Positions 50,058-61,224 are shown, counted from the stretch's first letter. The stretch is DNA of 64,000 bases from Agapetus fuscipes (GCA_951799405.1 OX637338.1:20037297-20101296); one strand, 5' to 3'. Notes: generated by a model not told the origin, from the sequence alone. Program-made: numbers and translations.

Positions 50058-50382
50058 CAGGCCCGGGTTAACCCCTCTAGGGGCCATGGTGCGAAGAAAT
50101 AGCTTGGGGCCTCCATACCCCCCTTTCCTAAAAGTTCCCCCTTTTTTGCTTTAACTTTTGGGGCCCCATTCAGGTCGTTTGGGGCTCGGAATGCTTGAAT
50201 GTGAGTTTTTTTTTACTATCGGTGTCTTTGTCAATACAAAACGTGTCATTTTGTGTCAAAAGTGATCAAAATTAGCCCATACGTATTTTTTTTTGTTTTT
50301 TTCAAAGTCTTTGGGGTCTTCTGGGTCTCCTGGTGGGCCCTGGTTCGGTCGTAACACTCGATTCGCCCTTAATCCGGGCCTG
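50058..50382. mobile_element. hAT-like inverted-repeat element
   Basis: The ends are CAGGCCCGGGTTAA and TTAATCCGGGCCTG. TACATACC precedes the left end (50050-50057) and recurs at 50387-50394, four bases past the right end. Composition inside (GGGGCC words) matches 'GGGCC'-type hAT MITEs. The offset keeps this tentative. Confidence 0.6.
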
Positions 50383-50395
50383 TAGGTACATACCG

Positions 50396-50640
50396 TCCCC
50401 TTAGTCCTTGTTTGTCGTATGTCCGTCAGAGGTAATTTCACATGAGCAATGTTTGTACTTGTACTCGACCAATGTGTCTTATGAAAACTGGAAATTGATT
50501 TTAAAAATATTTTAAACAACTCTCACACTATTGTGCTTTACGTTTTTTTCTTGGTTCAGATTGTATGGGATACAATTATTAAGACAATTACATTGGAAGG
50601 TCAGGTTTGTAACTCTTGACGACCTTCCCTGAAACAGCAG
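50396..50640 (+). mobile_element. MITE M-F copy ending in an R255 scrap
   Basis: CCCCTTAGTCCTTGTTTGTC, TGTCTTATGAAAACTGG and CAACTCTCACACTATTG are M-F. From 50608, TAACTCTTGACGACCTTCCC is R255 in reverse. Confidence 0.75.
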
Positions 50641-51590
50641 TTCTTTGTGTGTTTTTGTGCCTAATCTAAAAAAAATACTTTTATCGGAAGGATGATCAGA
50701 AAGAAGAAATCTATACTGATCAAGTACAACAGTCATCAGTTCATCAATTTTTGAAACCCGTGGCTTTTTGCAGTTTATCACAGTGCCCCCTAGTGTAGCA
50801 ACCGTGCCAGGCACAGCTACCATCACATGCTGTGATTGTCAGCGCCCACATTGTGCTTGAGGAGATCAGACTTCTATATCGCCACTCCTCGAGACGTCTC
50901 CAATAAAAATATATAGCTCTGTACTGGCAACCCAGGGCGGTTCAAAATTACAGATTTCTAAAAATATTTAAAAAATGGAGAAAGCAAGAGATGAGGACTT
51001 TCAGGACTTGCGTAGACAAAATAGACTTATTCATTTATTATCTAGATTTTCGGCAGTAACTTTGTGAAAGTTCGTTTTTTTTTATTTTACGAAACTGTTT
51101 GTACTACTACATACAAAAAATCACAAGTGAATTTTAGGAAACTGTATTACTATATGCCTGAGGTGAAAGATTTCATCCCAGTTATACCAACGTACATAAG
51201 GCTGTTAGAGGTTTAGAACCTGGTAAAAAAGTTACATATATATATTATTTTATAGAGTGATTTTGTGGAGAGGATTTTAGTATATGCACAGATCTGCGAT
51301 TCTTTAATGATTTTGATTCTTTAAGCTTCCATTAATCCTATAAAAAACTTACTTTATATAAAAATCCCTTAAAAGATGACTGATACAATATCCTTGCCGG
51401 ATTCAAAACATGAGTCGTTGACCATTAGATAGATGAGTCTAAAAATACATTTGAGTTAATTGATTTACGTACAAAATAACAAATAAAAACATTTTTTTCT
51501 CATTGGTTCTAGAGTGGTCAATGCTCGTTAATTTGAAACTTGTTTGGAGACAAAAAAATGGGTTTAATGAATGTGATTTGGCTGTTGATC
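50641..51590. other. no gene seen
   Basis: Mostly AT-rich, low-repeat sequence. No frame or repeat recognised. Confidence 0.35.
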
Positions 51591-51679
51591 GGCCCCTCCG
51601 AAATGAGTCGCTAATATAAAAATAAGATGGCTCGTGCTGCGGCGGCTAAGTGCTTCTTATCTCCACCTACCTACTTATA

Positions 51680-51740
51680 TTAATATTATAACAACAATAA
51701 TAATAATAACAAACAACAATAAATATAATAACAATAATAC
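51680..51740. repeat. AAT/AAC microsatellite
   Basis: ACAACAATAATAATAATAAC and related triplets repeat over about 60 bases. Confidence 0.8.
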
Positions 51741-51916
51741 GGACAGCGAAATAATGCTGTGTTCTGGAGAAGAAAAAGAAAACCACGCTTGTTCCAAAGT
51801 GTGAAAATCTTCTCTTTTTTAGGCAGAGTTCAGATGTGGACAGTGGATGGGTTGACCGTTAGATTGTAGAAGTTAGTTAGACTGTTGGAATAGACAGAAC
51901 CTCTGCACTGTCTGAA

Positions 51917-52447
51917 GAGTTTTTTTTTTAAGAGGAATGCAATTCTGTGAAGAGGAATGCAATTTACCAACCTATTCTGTCTGGCCAGAAACAGGTATTA
52001 ATATCATCAGTTGATAATTCATTCTTGTTTATTTTAACGAATTATTAATTAATAATTACTGCACCCAATAACATATCGCACGTTTAATAATAAAGAGCAA
52101 TAACTCAAAAAACATGAATGTTGGGAAATCACATTTGAAGTTCAGACACCCAGTACAACTTGTATGTGATGAAAAATGCGGCCAATGTTTTATCTCGGTC
52201 ATACTCGTCCAAATTGAACGGCTGTCGCATTCTACCTATTCTTCTCGCATTGTTCTTGCGTTTTATTACAAAATCTCGATTTTCCCAATTTTCGAGTTAT
52301 TTCTCTTTATTATTAAACGTACGATATGTTGAACCAGGGTCAAAGTTATGGTCAAATGACCCCAAGGCGGGGATCGAACCAACGTTGTTCGATTCCAAAC
52401 ACGCTAGAAAGATCAGCCCACTTGGCCCCCTCGGCCTCAACACCGAC
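51917..52447 (-). mobile_element. SINE-3 copy split by M-A
   Basis: The minus-strand tRNA-Leu-like head is near 52440 (A-box side GAGGCCGAGGGGGCC, B box GGTTCGATCCCC), then GACCCTGGTTCAAC. M-A interrupts at 52328-52075, and the rest (CCTGTTTCTGGCCAGACAG) runs down to about 51917. The intact reference is at 59737-60005. Confidence 0.85.
52075..52327. mobile_element. MITE M-A, intact copy
   Basis: This is a 253-bp element. ATCGCACGTTTAATAATAAA and its complement TTTATTATTAAACGTACGAT are at the ends; GAGCAATAACTC continues the inverted repeat to about 35 bp. It serves as the template for recognising the split copy at 30792-35241. It is inside SINE-3. Confidence 0.93.
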
Positions 52448-52519
52448 AAAGTCGATTCCTCTTTCAATTCATTAACATCCATCAACTTTTCCATAAGTTT
52501 AATTTTTTTCGACTGTGTG

Positions 52520-52605
52520 TTAGAAGAAGTGAATAGCATGCAAGAGGAGAGTGATGAATGTTGAGGAAATGAAAGACGTGTACAAGGACAGAATAAAGCA
52601 ATGAC
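52520..52605 (+). pseudogene. possible LINE D coding fragment
   Basis: GTGTGTTAGAAGAAGTGAAT and GAAATGAAAGACGTGTACAA resemble the LINE D C-terminal EM(K)..VCKDR region. Weak. Confidence 0.3.
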
Positions 52606-52641
52606 CAATTTACTGGATACAACAACCCACAACTACAAGAA

Positions 52642-53078
52642 AACCCACATATAGTGTAACTTCTTGTCTGCGTTATCCCCGAAGGGATCGCATGTGGCGA
52701 TTCGGGACCTATTTATTTTTACGGGTAAAGGGGCCGGCCTCACACTAACCACTTTCAGTTGAAGTGGGGGTTTCCCAGCTCTCGGGGGGGCTGGTTCTCA
52801 TTTCTTGTGAAGGCTGAGTAAACCTTGAGATCGAACCCTTGCGAATGCAACCATTCTACCAATTGAGCTGTCGACCTTTTTACGAGCTTGGTCGTCGTCG
52901 CTACAAAGCGCCAATTCTCAAGCAAGACCCAGTTGCTGTAAGGCTGAATGGACCTTTGGTGACCGGTCCTTGGTAAAGGTTTATGAATTTTTCAAACCAG
53001 CGAAGAGCAAATTTGAAAAAATAAATGTTATATTTTTTTTGCTCCGCCGGGATTCGAACCCACAACTTTCCATTTTAC
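52642..53078 (-). mobile_element. dimeric SINE-1/SINE-2, copy 3
   Basis: It has the same junction (CGACCTTTTTACGAGCTTGG in plus sense, 52874) and the same AAACCTTGAGATCG joint as copy 1. The SINE-1 head is cut just past its B box at 53078. Confidence 0.93.
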
Positions 53079-53399
53079 TACACAAGAGCTTCCCATTTTT
53101 TTTTTTTGAGTATCTAATAAATGTAACTGATCTTTAATTAACAGATCCTTTATGGTGTTACAGAACTCATCAAATAAAATCTATTCCGGAAATGAACGAA
53201 AATGTGCAACTCTTATCGCTTGAATAATGGAATTTTCATTTTTTAAGTATTTGTGGTCAGCTTCATACCAACCGTTTATTGCATCGCCTTTAGACCGCCA
53301 ACCTACACAAGAGTTTTCAAATTATAAATAAAAGTATATTTACCTTAATAAAAATATTATCTAAATTGATTTTTGAATAAGTGATATACGACCACTAAG

Positions 53400-53640
53400 C
53401 TGGTATGCGCCGCGTTCACATGATGGAGGTCGCCGTTTTGTTTTATTGTAATGGCGCCTGATTTACGAGTGATTTTTATAGTTTACGTCCACGCGCCAAA
53501 AACAAACCATTACTTTTTAAATGGTCCGCCGCCATTTTGGCTGTTATCTGCGCTCTTTATCACATGTTTACGACGTGAAAGCTTTGCTGGGGACTGGGCC
53601 ACCCTCAGGGGAACAACGGCAACGGTACAGCCACATTAAC
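53400..53640. promoter_or_regulatory. low-repeat island, candidate regulatory DNA
   Basis: GAGGTCGCCGTTTTG, GATTTTTATAGTTTACG, CCACGCGCC, GGTCCGCCGCCATTTTGG and CACATGTTTACGACG. Unique in the window. An ATT-started frame lacks motifs. Confidence 0.28.
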
Positions 53641-53714
53641 AAGTAAATAACACCATGATTTTATTAGAATTTTGAACTGAATATTAAAAATTCAAAAGTT
53701 TCGAAAATCTGTTT

Positions 53715-53956
53715 CGGGGCTACTCTTAGACATTTTAGTCGTCGGTTGAGCCCACACTTTGACAAACTAATGATGCATTTGTAAGAAGACCTGTCAATCC
53801 AAGATGGCCGCTAGTGAACAGCTGATTTGTCTTCATACAAATATTACAAAATTCGATAGGTAAGAATGACCGTGCTGATGAAACTTCCAGCGCGGGCACC
53901 ATTAGTTTGTCAAAGCGTGGGCTCAACCGACGACTAAAATGTCTAAGAATGCCCCG
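53715..53956. mobile_element. MITE M-G copy 2
   Basis: This is a 242-bp element. CGGGGCTACTCTTAGAC and GTCTAAGAATGCCCCG form the ends, with TTTGACAAACTAATG at the inner edges. It contains the right part of an M-H element (GAAACTTCCAGC); the left M-H arm is missing, the reverse of copy 1. Confidence 0.88.
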
Positions 53957-53959
53957 TTA

Positions 53960-55015
53960 GAGTTTTTTTTCACCATTAGTTACAACAAACAATAATTCCT
54001 ATGAATGAGTAACAAATATAATTTGGAAATATTAACTTGTGCACATAATTAATTTAATTATAAGATTCCATAAAATTTAATTTCCCATACAAGACTGACG
54101 TTTGCGCATTGTGAAAAAATGTTCCACATTCAAAATTGTCAATTCAAATTATTTTTTCTCACATGCGCAGCAAAAGAAATGTTCTATATTCAAATACTTG
54201 ACAAACATTGACCTTTCAAACATTGACAAACATTGACAAACATTCCTACCAACCGCATCAAAATTCAAAACATTGTTTTATCCCTACCGAGGTAGATTGT
54301 TTTATACCTACCGAGGTAGATTGTTTTATACCTACCTGCATGTTTTTATATACACCAAAAAATTTTTTTATTTAATTTTTTTGTACTTTTATTCATGACG
54401 CGTGCCTAATGAAATTGATATAAAATATAAATTAAATTTTAAACTTTGAAAGCTACTAGTAAGCACATGTTAAATCGTTTTTGTTTTTTTTTTCAGAGCC
54501 AGTAATAATTACATGAGGGTTGTTTTTTGCAAATTTAAACTACCGGGGGTTGTTCTGGAGACACGCCCCAGTCATTACAGGGACCCTTGGAGTCGGACAA
54601 AAAATAAATTAAAGTACAATTGTGAAAAACAGATGCGTGTGTGTTTAATAATGTCATTAAATTATTTATATAAAAAATATGCCTGCCTGTATGAGCGGAA
54701 TATAAAATATATATATTTTTTAATATTAGGCTTAGAAGGACCACCCCTATGATTCCCTGTATCTTTTCTCGTTTAGTAACTTTTAAAGGTGGTTTGCTTT
54801 TGAAAAGCTTAGAAAAAGTTAGCTTGTGCGTGCTATTTGAAAAAATCGTAAAAACCATGTTCACTAATGGACTCAGCACATATTCTATAAACAATAAAAT
54901 TGTGACGTATCACGCCCGGTATCGCAGGGAAAAGGCAAAAAAAATAGTTTTTTTGCTACAGACAGTAGTCGCAATTTTTTAGTCTATGGAATCTTGACAA
55001 ATTTTACTGAAGGAA
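53960..55015. other. AT-rich stretch with short local repeats, no gene seen
   Basis: TTGACAAACATTGACA words repeat (54195-54245). A 24-bp unit around CCTACCGAGGTAGATTG repeats two to three times (54287-54340). TTTTTTTTTTCAG at 54485-54496 looks like a splice acceptor, but no clear exon follows. Confidence 0.4.
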
Positions 55016-55017
55016 AT

Positions 55018-55263
55018 TTCTTGGCTTATAGGTTGGTATGAGGCTGACCACCCATACTAAAAAAATGGTTCACATTGCCAAAGTCACCCCTGTTTCAGGG
55101 AAGCCGGCAAGAGTTGCAGGGCTTATGTTAATTTGAGATTGTTTTTTATGTTGTAAGTCCACATGCGGCAAGTGTAAGCACAAACTTATACGCGTCTGCT
55201 TATGGGAATGCATTTAATATGAATCTTAAATGTAATATGTATATCTTTGCAACTTAGATTATA
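55018..55263 (+). mobile_element. R255 copy, full length
   Basis: TCTTGGCTTATAGG head to GCAACTTAGATTA tail, close to consensus. Confidence 0.88.
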
Positions 55264-55469
55264 GAATGTTACTTTCATAACTGATTTCCAAAACATTACA
55301 TGTTTTTGTAAACATTTTTTTTTTTTAGCTGTCAAAAATACTTTTCATATTATTCGGGCAACATCTCGACGTGCGTGCGTCAGTGGTGCATTTGGTACCT
55401 TTGTGTTTATTTACGTTCCAAGAAATGGCCTTCTGAGGCAAATTAAAACAATAATTTGTCCATCATTAG

Positions 55470-55600
55470 AGGCTGTAAAGTGCGGTGGACCGCCGGGATT
55501 TGAACCCAGAGCCGCCGCACCGCAAGTCGCAGCGCTAACCAAACATCCATCAGGCCCGCAGTCACTACGGACAAGGCCGACCACTCATATTGTGACACTA
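55470..55600 (-). mobile_element. tRNA-like sequence, probable SINE head
   Basis: On the minus strand: TTTGGTTAGCGCTGCGACTTG (A-box part GGTTAGCGCTG), then GGGTTCAAATCCC (B box) and GGCGGTCCACC. The acceptor arms do not pair well, so I do not call a tRNA gene. There is only one copy in this window. Confidence 0.5.
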
Positions 55601-55639
55601 ATCCAGCAGAGAAACATAAAAACACAATTTATAACAGGA

Positions 55640-56685
55640 TAATACGATGTTGAGTGCTATATTGAATTTCATCTTTTTTTTAATCATGGTAGGTACAAAA
55701 AACTAAGCTGTTTAGTAAAATTTATGTGCGTCAACCGAAAATATGAAATAATATTTGAATAAAGAACACTTCATTTGTTAATATTTAAAATAAGAATGTC
55801 ATGAAGATAGACATTGAAATTAGGTTAAATTAATGTTGCCAACACTTTAACATAAAAAAAAACCGTTATTTAATTTCATACTTTTGCCCAAATGTTAATA
55901 AACAACAAAATTGTGAGTCCACACTTTTGTTGCTAGATAAATGCAAAAAATCTAATATTATAATTGGCTGCTAAGGATCCTAGTCATATAAAAATATCGT
56001 GTGCTCACAGAAAAAAATCTTGCGACAGACTTGAAAGCAATATTTAAATAAATTTATGAAACATAATACATAACTTTTAATTTACGAGTATTTTATTATG
56101 TAGAAATAGGCAACCTCTAGTTATTTTCAAATATAATATGTTGACAATAATCTATATTTTATTAGGCCATTCGAAAAAGGAATAAAAAGCGTTCTTTTTA
56201 TGATAATTTAATTAACCAAATCAAGTCGGCCGCGCTTTGTAGGAAAAATTCATTATAAATATAACTGATCATGGCAGGCCACAAAAAATCTTTAAAATAA
56301 AACCACTAGTAAAAAGTTTTAACTCTAATAAAATAGGAATTATTATTGTGTGGCGCAATAAATTTTGTCGGCGTGACAAATGTATTGATAAGTCCATTTT
56401 TAAAACATAAAAAATGGCTACAAAGGGTCCCGCTCCGTGTCATTAGGTGAGGTCCGAAAACCGCAGATTTCCGGCTTTGTAAAAAAATGTAGACTCGACG
56501 TAGACTGGAGACATCTTTCTGTGTCCTGATTTGTACAAAAAATATGTGCTAAAGAAAATTGGAAACAAGTTCATCCGTTATCAAAATATTATTGTATTTC
56601 CTTAGTAAAAAGTGTTTTTGTTTCGTAAATGAGGTTATTGACTATGTGACATTAAACTTACGTCCAGCTTAGTCATACATAACAA
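55640..56685. other. AT-rich stretch, no gene seen
   Basis: No frame or repeat of note apart from TTGGCTGCTAAGGATCC (55965), which resembles 7549 and 30700. Confidence 0.4.
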
Positions 56686-56689
56686 CATA

Positions 56690-56978
56690 CACTACACATT
56701 TATGTAAAGTGCCACTTCTTATCGTGTTGTCCATGAAGGAGTTTTTTTTCACAACTAAGGGCCTTACGCCAAAAACTTTACTACAAGTAGGAGTTTCCCT
56801 GTTGTCGACGGGGCAGGCTCTTATTTTTTGTAAATCTTAAGTTAACCTTACCGGTACTTTCATAATGGATTTGAAATTAACACAGACAAGGGAAATTATT
56901 CGGTCACCTTTTGTGGGGATCGATTCCTAACCCTCTGGTATTGAGCGCAAGCGTTCTACCAACTGAGGTATCGACCAG
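56690..56978 (-). mobile_element. SINE-2 copy, old and diverged
   Basis: The minus-strand head (ATACCTCAGTTGGTAGAACG), GGATCGATTCC-like B box and body are recognisable but heavily mutated, and the middle is shortened. Confidence 0.75.
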
Positions 56979-57007
56979 GCTTTATATAAGCGTAGATGAC
57001 TTACTTA

Positions 57008-57256
57008 CTTTGACTTATAGGTTGGTATGCGGCTGACCACCCATGCTGTAGAAAATGGTTCACTTTGCCAATGTCACCCCTGTTTTCAGGGAAGTTTGGC
57101 AAGAGTTGCAGGGTGTATGTCCATGTAAGATTCGGGTTTTTATATTGTAGGACCACATGTGGCATGTTTAAGCGCGAACTTGTGCATGTCTGTTTGTGAA
57201 AGTGCATATAATGTGAATCTTTAATGTTACATATATTTTGCAACTTATATTAGATT
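57008..57256 (+). mobile_element. R255 copy, full length
   Basis: CTTTGACTTATAGG head to CAACTTATATTAGATTA tail. Confidence 0.88.
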
Positions 57257-57659
57257 AATTTAGAAGGACTTGAAAAGAATATAAAATCATTTGAAATTTA
57301 AACAGCCATCCGCATTTAGCATAAAGAGAAAAAAATCTCATGAACGTTGATTCAAGTTTGAAACCTTTTGAAAAATAAACATTGGGATCTATGACTTTCT
57401 GGTAGTAATCCTATGAGCCAATTTCGTTCATTCAGTGCCCTTATCTGATATCAGCCTATCGAATGCCTAAATTTTTACCTTACCCTGGAGCGTAAATACC
57501 AAATTATTTATTTTTATGATTGGCAACACTAGAGCAAAATTTTGACAGAACATGATATTCAAATTTGGAACCACTTTATCTGTACGAACTTTTCATAGCA
57601 AATATTAAAATTAGATGAAAAAAGTTTTTGTTGTTAAACTAATTTTAATGCACACAATG

Positions 57660-57870
57660 AGGCCCGTTTCATTTCATGAATTCTATGCATTCTCAGTCAC
57701 GTTTACCTGTCCACCGCATTTTGTTTCGATTAATTGCTTTATTACGTAATGACATAATGACGCTTTTCCTGTGGCGGCCGCTGAGCCTCTATTGACATTG
57801 CGGCGATTCAAATAAAAACCAACAAAAACGACCACAAAACCAAATCAGAAGCGGGTGGTCTGTCAAAATG
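57660..57870. promoter_or_regulatory. low-repeat island, candidate regulatory DNA
   Basis: GATTAATTGC, TTACGTAATGACATAATGACG, CCTGTGGCGGCCGCTGAG, ACCACAAAACCAAATC and GGGTGGTCTGTC. It has homeodomain-, bZIP- and Runx-like words, unique in the window. Confidence 0.33.
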
Positions 57871-57890
57871 TTAAATAAATACTAACCAAG

Positions 57891-57931
57891 TGAGTTTTGA
57901 TTTTGTGTGATTCACACCTCAAGAGCCCTTT
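57891..57931 (-). mobile_element. SINE-1 / LINE A tail fragment
   Basis: TTTTGTGTGATTCACACCTC, AAGAGCCC: the shared 3' tail only. Confidence 0.6.
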
Positions 57932-58032
57932 GCAAACAAGGACCGCAAATTTCTCAAATATATCCAGCGACAAACCTTATAGTGACTTTATAGATCTTTG
58001 AAAAAGGTAGATTTAACCTTCCTTCCTAAATT

Positions 58033-58281
58033 CCTTGACTGATAGGTTGGTATGCTGCTGACCACCCATACTGTAAAAAATGGTTCACTTTGCCAATGTC
58101 ACCCTTGCTTCAGGGAAGGTCGGCAAGAGTTGCAGGGCTTATGTTCATTTGAGATTGGGTTTTTTATATTGTAGGTCTACATGCGGCATGTGTAAGCGCG
58201 AAATTATGCATGTCTGCTTGTGGGAATGCATTTAATATGAATCTCAAATGATGCACATCTTTGCAGCTTAGATTTAGATTT
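58033..58281 (+). mobile_element. R255 reference copy, full length
   Basis: This is the best-preserved copy, used to define the family. The head is CCTTGACTGATAGGTTGG, then GACCACCCATACTGTAAAAA, TGGTTCACTTTGCCAATGTC, a CCCTTGCTTCAGGGAAGGTC segment, CATGCGGCATGTGTAAGCGC, GTGGGAATGCATTTAATATG and a (TTAGAT)n-type tail. The head has A-box-like (TAGGTTGGTATG) and weak B-box-like (TGGTTCACTTTGCC) words about 35 bases apart. It ends in a short repeat, as SINEs do. There is no inverted terminal repeat. It is most likely a SINE or a truncated LINE end; class undecided. Confidence 0.9.
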
Positions 58282-58299
58282 AACCTCAACGAAGTGCAT

Positions 58300-58636
58300 T
58301 TTTCAAAAAGGTTGTTCTTCACTGAAAATCAAACCTTCTACTTTCCGATTTTGAGTCAGAAGCGTGAAATAACTAAGTACTTTTTATTTTTGATAATATA
58401 TAATATTTTATAAGTAACGAGTTTTTTTCTCCAAGCCCCTACATTGGCAAATTTTATAGTATGTATGTATGAGTGGTTGAACCTTTATGGCGGGTCGTAA
58501 AAAATAAACAAAATAATTAATTGAAAATATTTCCGTTACACCCTTGCGACTGTCAGTGCTGCCACTAATGCAAGATTAATGTTATTTGTTTTTTACACGT
58601 GGTAACATTGTCCGAAGACAATTTCCTTTGTATGCC
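58300..58636. other. no gene seen
   Basis: AT-rich, with no repeat or frame recognised. Confidence 0.35.
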
Positions 58637-58637
58637 T

Positions 58638-59088
58638 CGTTCAGACGAGTCGAGCTCTCTAGTAGCGAGTACCGAGTGGCGAGTAGTTAGTGACGTAAAG
58701 TGTACGGGCGAGTAATCTACGTTGACCATAATATAGTAGATATTTTAACTTTACGATTTTTACGAACGATTTATTCAACAAGGACAGTAGGTACAGGTCT
58801 GCAGTTTAGTATTTTACGTTACTGACTCGTAATCGGAGTTTTGCGGATTCGATTCCCAAAGTAGCACAGAAACAAAAAAATCTTCGCTAGGTTGAAAAAT
58901 TCGTCATTTATCAAAGTTACTAACTGGGTCTTGTTTAGTGCTCTATACAGCGACGATCAAGCTCGCAGAGATTTCTTTAGTTGTGATTCACAAAAAATCA
59001 GCGCTCACTCAAATAAATGCAAAAATTATCAAATGGACGACTTTTTTTCATGACTATTTTGTCGCTCGCCTGTCAACTCGTCTGAACG
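58638..59088. mobile_element. inverted-repeat element carrying an old SINE-1
   Basis: CGTTCAGACGAGTCGA at the left and TCAACTCGTCTGAACG at the right are complements with one mismatch over 16 bases. The arms diverge further in. A degenerate SINE-1 (58795-59025: CTGACTCGTAATCGGAG, GATTCGATTCCC, CAGCGCTCACTC) lies between. Confidence 0.7.
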
Positions 59089-59520
59089 TTACTTTACCGA
59101 TGCTTTCCTTTGTCTATGGTCGGGAGGAAGTGTTGCCATGTCGCAGCTGATTATATTATAGTAATTATACCTGCATAAGCTGGCAACTATTAATTAATTG
59201 CGTACAGTTGCAGCACTGGCCGGCAAAGTCAATTACCCCGGGAGGTACTAAGTGTGAGACTAGCTAAGTAATGCCCTGTCTAATGCTACAAAATTGCTTG
59301 TCTACAAATATCAAAATAGTTTTGCCCTCAAAAAGTTGTTTCATATTCAGTACCGTAAATAAAACAACTTTGCAATTTATCCGTCTTCATAATATGACGA
59401 GATGTCTAAAATCTTGAGGCTCATTCGACATGTACACCAAATAAACAGACTAGATTCAGTTACAAATGTAAAGAGTTTTAATCCCTTCTCTGAAAGAAGT
59501 ACAAAAACAAAGATATAGGT
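59089..59520. other. no gene seen
   Basis: Low-repeat sequence without signals. Confidence 0.35.
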
Positions 59521-59523
59521 TTT

Positions 59524-59722
59524 CCTTGACTCATAGGTTGGTATGAACTAACCACCTATACTGTAAAAAAATGGTTCACTTTGCCAATGTCACCCCTGTT
59601 TCAGGAAAGATCGGAAAGATCTGCAACGCTTACGTTCATTTGAGATTGTGTTTTTATGCTGTAAGTCCGCATGTGGTATGTGTAAGCGCAAACTTATGTA
59701 CGTGTCTGTTTGTAGGAATACT
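59524..59722 (+). mobile_element. R255 copy, 3' end replaced by SINE-3
   Basis: CCTTGACTCATAGG head to GTCTGTTTGTAGGAATAC. The copy stops where the SINE-3 begins. Confidence 0.85.
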
Positions 59723-59736
59723 AATAAATGTAGAAT

Positions 59737-60005
59737 GTCGGTGCTATGGCCGAGGGGGCCAAGTGGACCGATCGTTCTAGCGTGTTTGTAATGGAATAAC
59801 GTTGGTTCGATCCCCGCTTGGCTCATTTGACCATAACTTTGACCCTGGTTCAACAGATGTTATTGTGTAATTATTCATTAATAATTTATTAAAAATAAAC
59901 AAAAATGAATTATTAATTGATGATATTAATACCTGTTTCTGGCCAGGCAGAATAGGTAACGTGAATTGCATTCGTCTTCACAAATCTATTTAAAAAAATA
60001 AAAAA
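59737..60005 (+). mobile_element. SINE-3, near-complete copy
   Basis: It has a tRNA-Leu/Ser-like head: GGTGCTATGGCCGAGGGGG (A box), then TTGGTTCGATCCCC (B box). The body is GACCCTGGTTCAACAG, CCTGTTTCTGGCCAGGCAG and GAATTGCATTCGTCTTCAC, ending A-rich. The same family is at 51917-52447. Confidence 0.85.
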
Positions 60006-60115
60006 ATAATAGGAATAATAATAATAAACTTTATTGTACACCACAAATAAATTACATTAAAATTATAAACAAAAGAGACATATGTACAATGGGCGGTCTT
60101 ATCGCACATGGCGAT
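60006..60115 (-). mobile_element. LINE 3' UTR remnant with AAT repeat tail
   Basis: In reverse this reads GCGATAAGACCGCCCATTG, then GTACATATGTCTC, TGTGGTGTACAATAAAG and (TTATTATT)n. This 3' end style is well known from LINEs of moths and butterflies. No coding part remains. Confidence 0.55.
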
Positions 60116-60540
60116 ATCTTACAGACAACCTTAGGATGGACAAGATAATCAAAAAAGATAATAATCCAAGTGAATAAAATAAGAATCGTAAAAAAGGCAT
60201 CGGATCGGAAATATGATTTAACCCTCGAGTGGATGGAAAGATTCATCAGTTTCCTGTCATTAATATGGAAGTATCTGACGGACTTCATCACCACCATCAT
60301 CATCATCTGGTTTGTCTCTTCCATTGACTGATTTCGAGAAAAAAATAAACCAGGCAGCTGCTTCCAGGAATACCATCCGGACGGCCTTGCGGTCAAAAAA
60401 CCGGGCACTCGAAAATAACGTAAAAACAACAGTTCAAAAATTTAATCTTGTAATTTGTTCATAAATTCTTTAAACCACAAAATATAATGTATTTATTTTT
60501 AAATTCAATATAGTGTGATGTGTTTTACATACAATTACCC
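60116..60540. other. no gene seen
   Basis: It contains a short CATCACCACCATCATC run (60285-60305). An open frame on the minus strand is mixed in composition and has no motif. Confidence 0.3.
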
Positions 60541-60542
60541 CC

Positions 60543-61012
60543 TACGCAACTAAGCTACACATACAGTGTAACTTTTTGCCTGCGTTATCCCCGAAGGGGT
60601 CCGCATGTGGCGATTCGGGACCTATTAATTTTTACGGGAGGGAGCCGGTCTCACACCAACCACTTTCAGTTGAAGTGGGGGTATCCCAGCCCCCGGGGAG
60701 GCTGGTTCTCATTTTTTGTGAAGGCTGAGTAACCTTGCTCTCGGCATGGAATGCAAGCATTCTGCCAATTGAGCCATCGACCTTTTTATGAGCTTGGTCG
60801 TCATCGTTACAAAGCGCCAATTCTCAAGCAAGACCCACATGCTGTAAGGCTGGATGAACTTTTGTTGACCGGTCATTGGTAAAGGTTTATGAATTTTTCG
60901 ACACAGCGAAGAGAAAATTTGAAAATATATATGATATATCTTTGTGCTCCGCCGGGATTCGAGCCCACAACCTTCCATTCAGAGTTCGAAGTGTTACCAC
61001 TGAACTACGGAA
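60543..61012 (-). mobile_element. dimeric SINE-1/SINE-2, copy 4
   Basis: The junction CGACCTTTTTATGAGCTTGG (60780-60795) and the lost segment after the SINE-2 B box are the same as in the other dimers, with a slightly longer deletion (AACCTTGCTCTCGG). SINE-1 head ends at 61010. Confidence 0.93.
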
Positions 61013-61217
61013 ACTTTTGCCGACCTTCCCTGGAATAGGGAGGAAGTTATTCTTGGCGGTTCCTAACCCACCTAAGTACATGAAGTACCTATCTGAGTTA
61101 GCTCCCGCCATCGTTTTGAGGGGGAGCGTGGCCACATGTAGGTCAGCAAAGATTCGCAAAGTGAAGAATATTTAACAGCATGGATAGTCAGCCTCATACC
61201 AATATATAAGTCAAGGT
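61013..61217 (-). mobile_element. R255 pieces around an unknown insertion
   Basis: CTTTTGCCGACCTTCCCTGG (61015) and the head part AGTCAGCCTCATACCAATAT to AGTCAAGG (61185-61216) flank about 115 bases that do not match R255. Confidence 0.55.
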
Positions 61218-61224
61218 AAACAAC

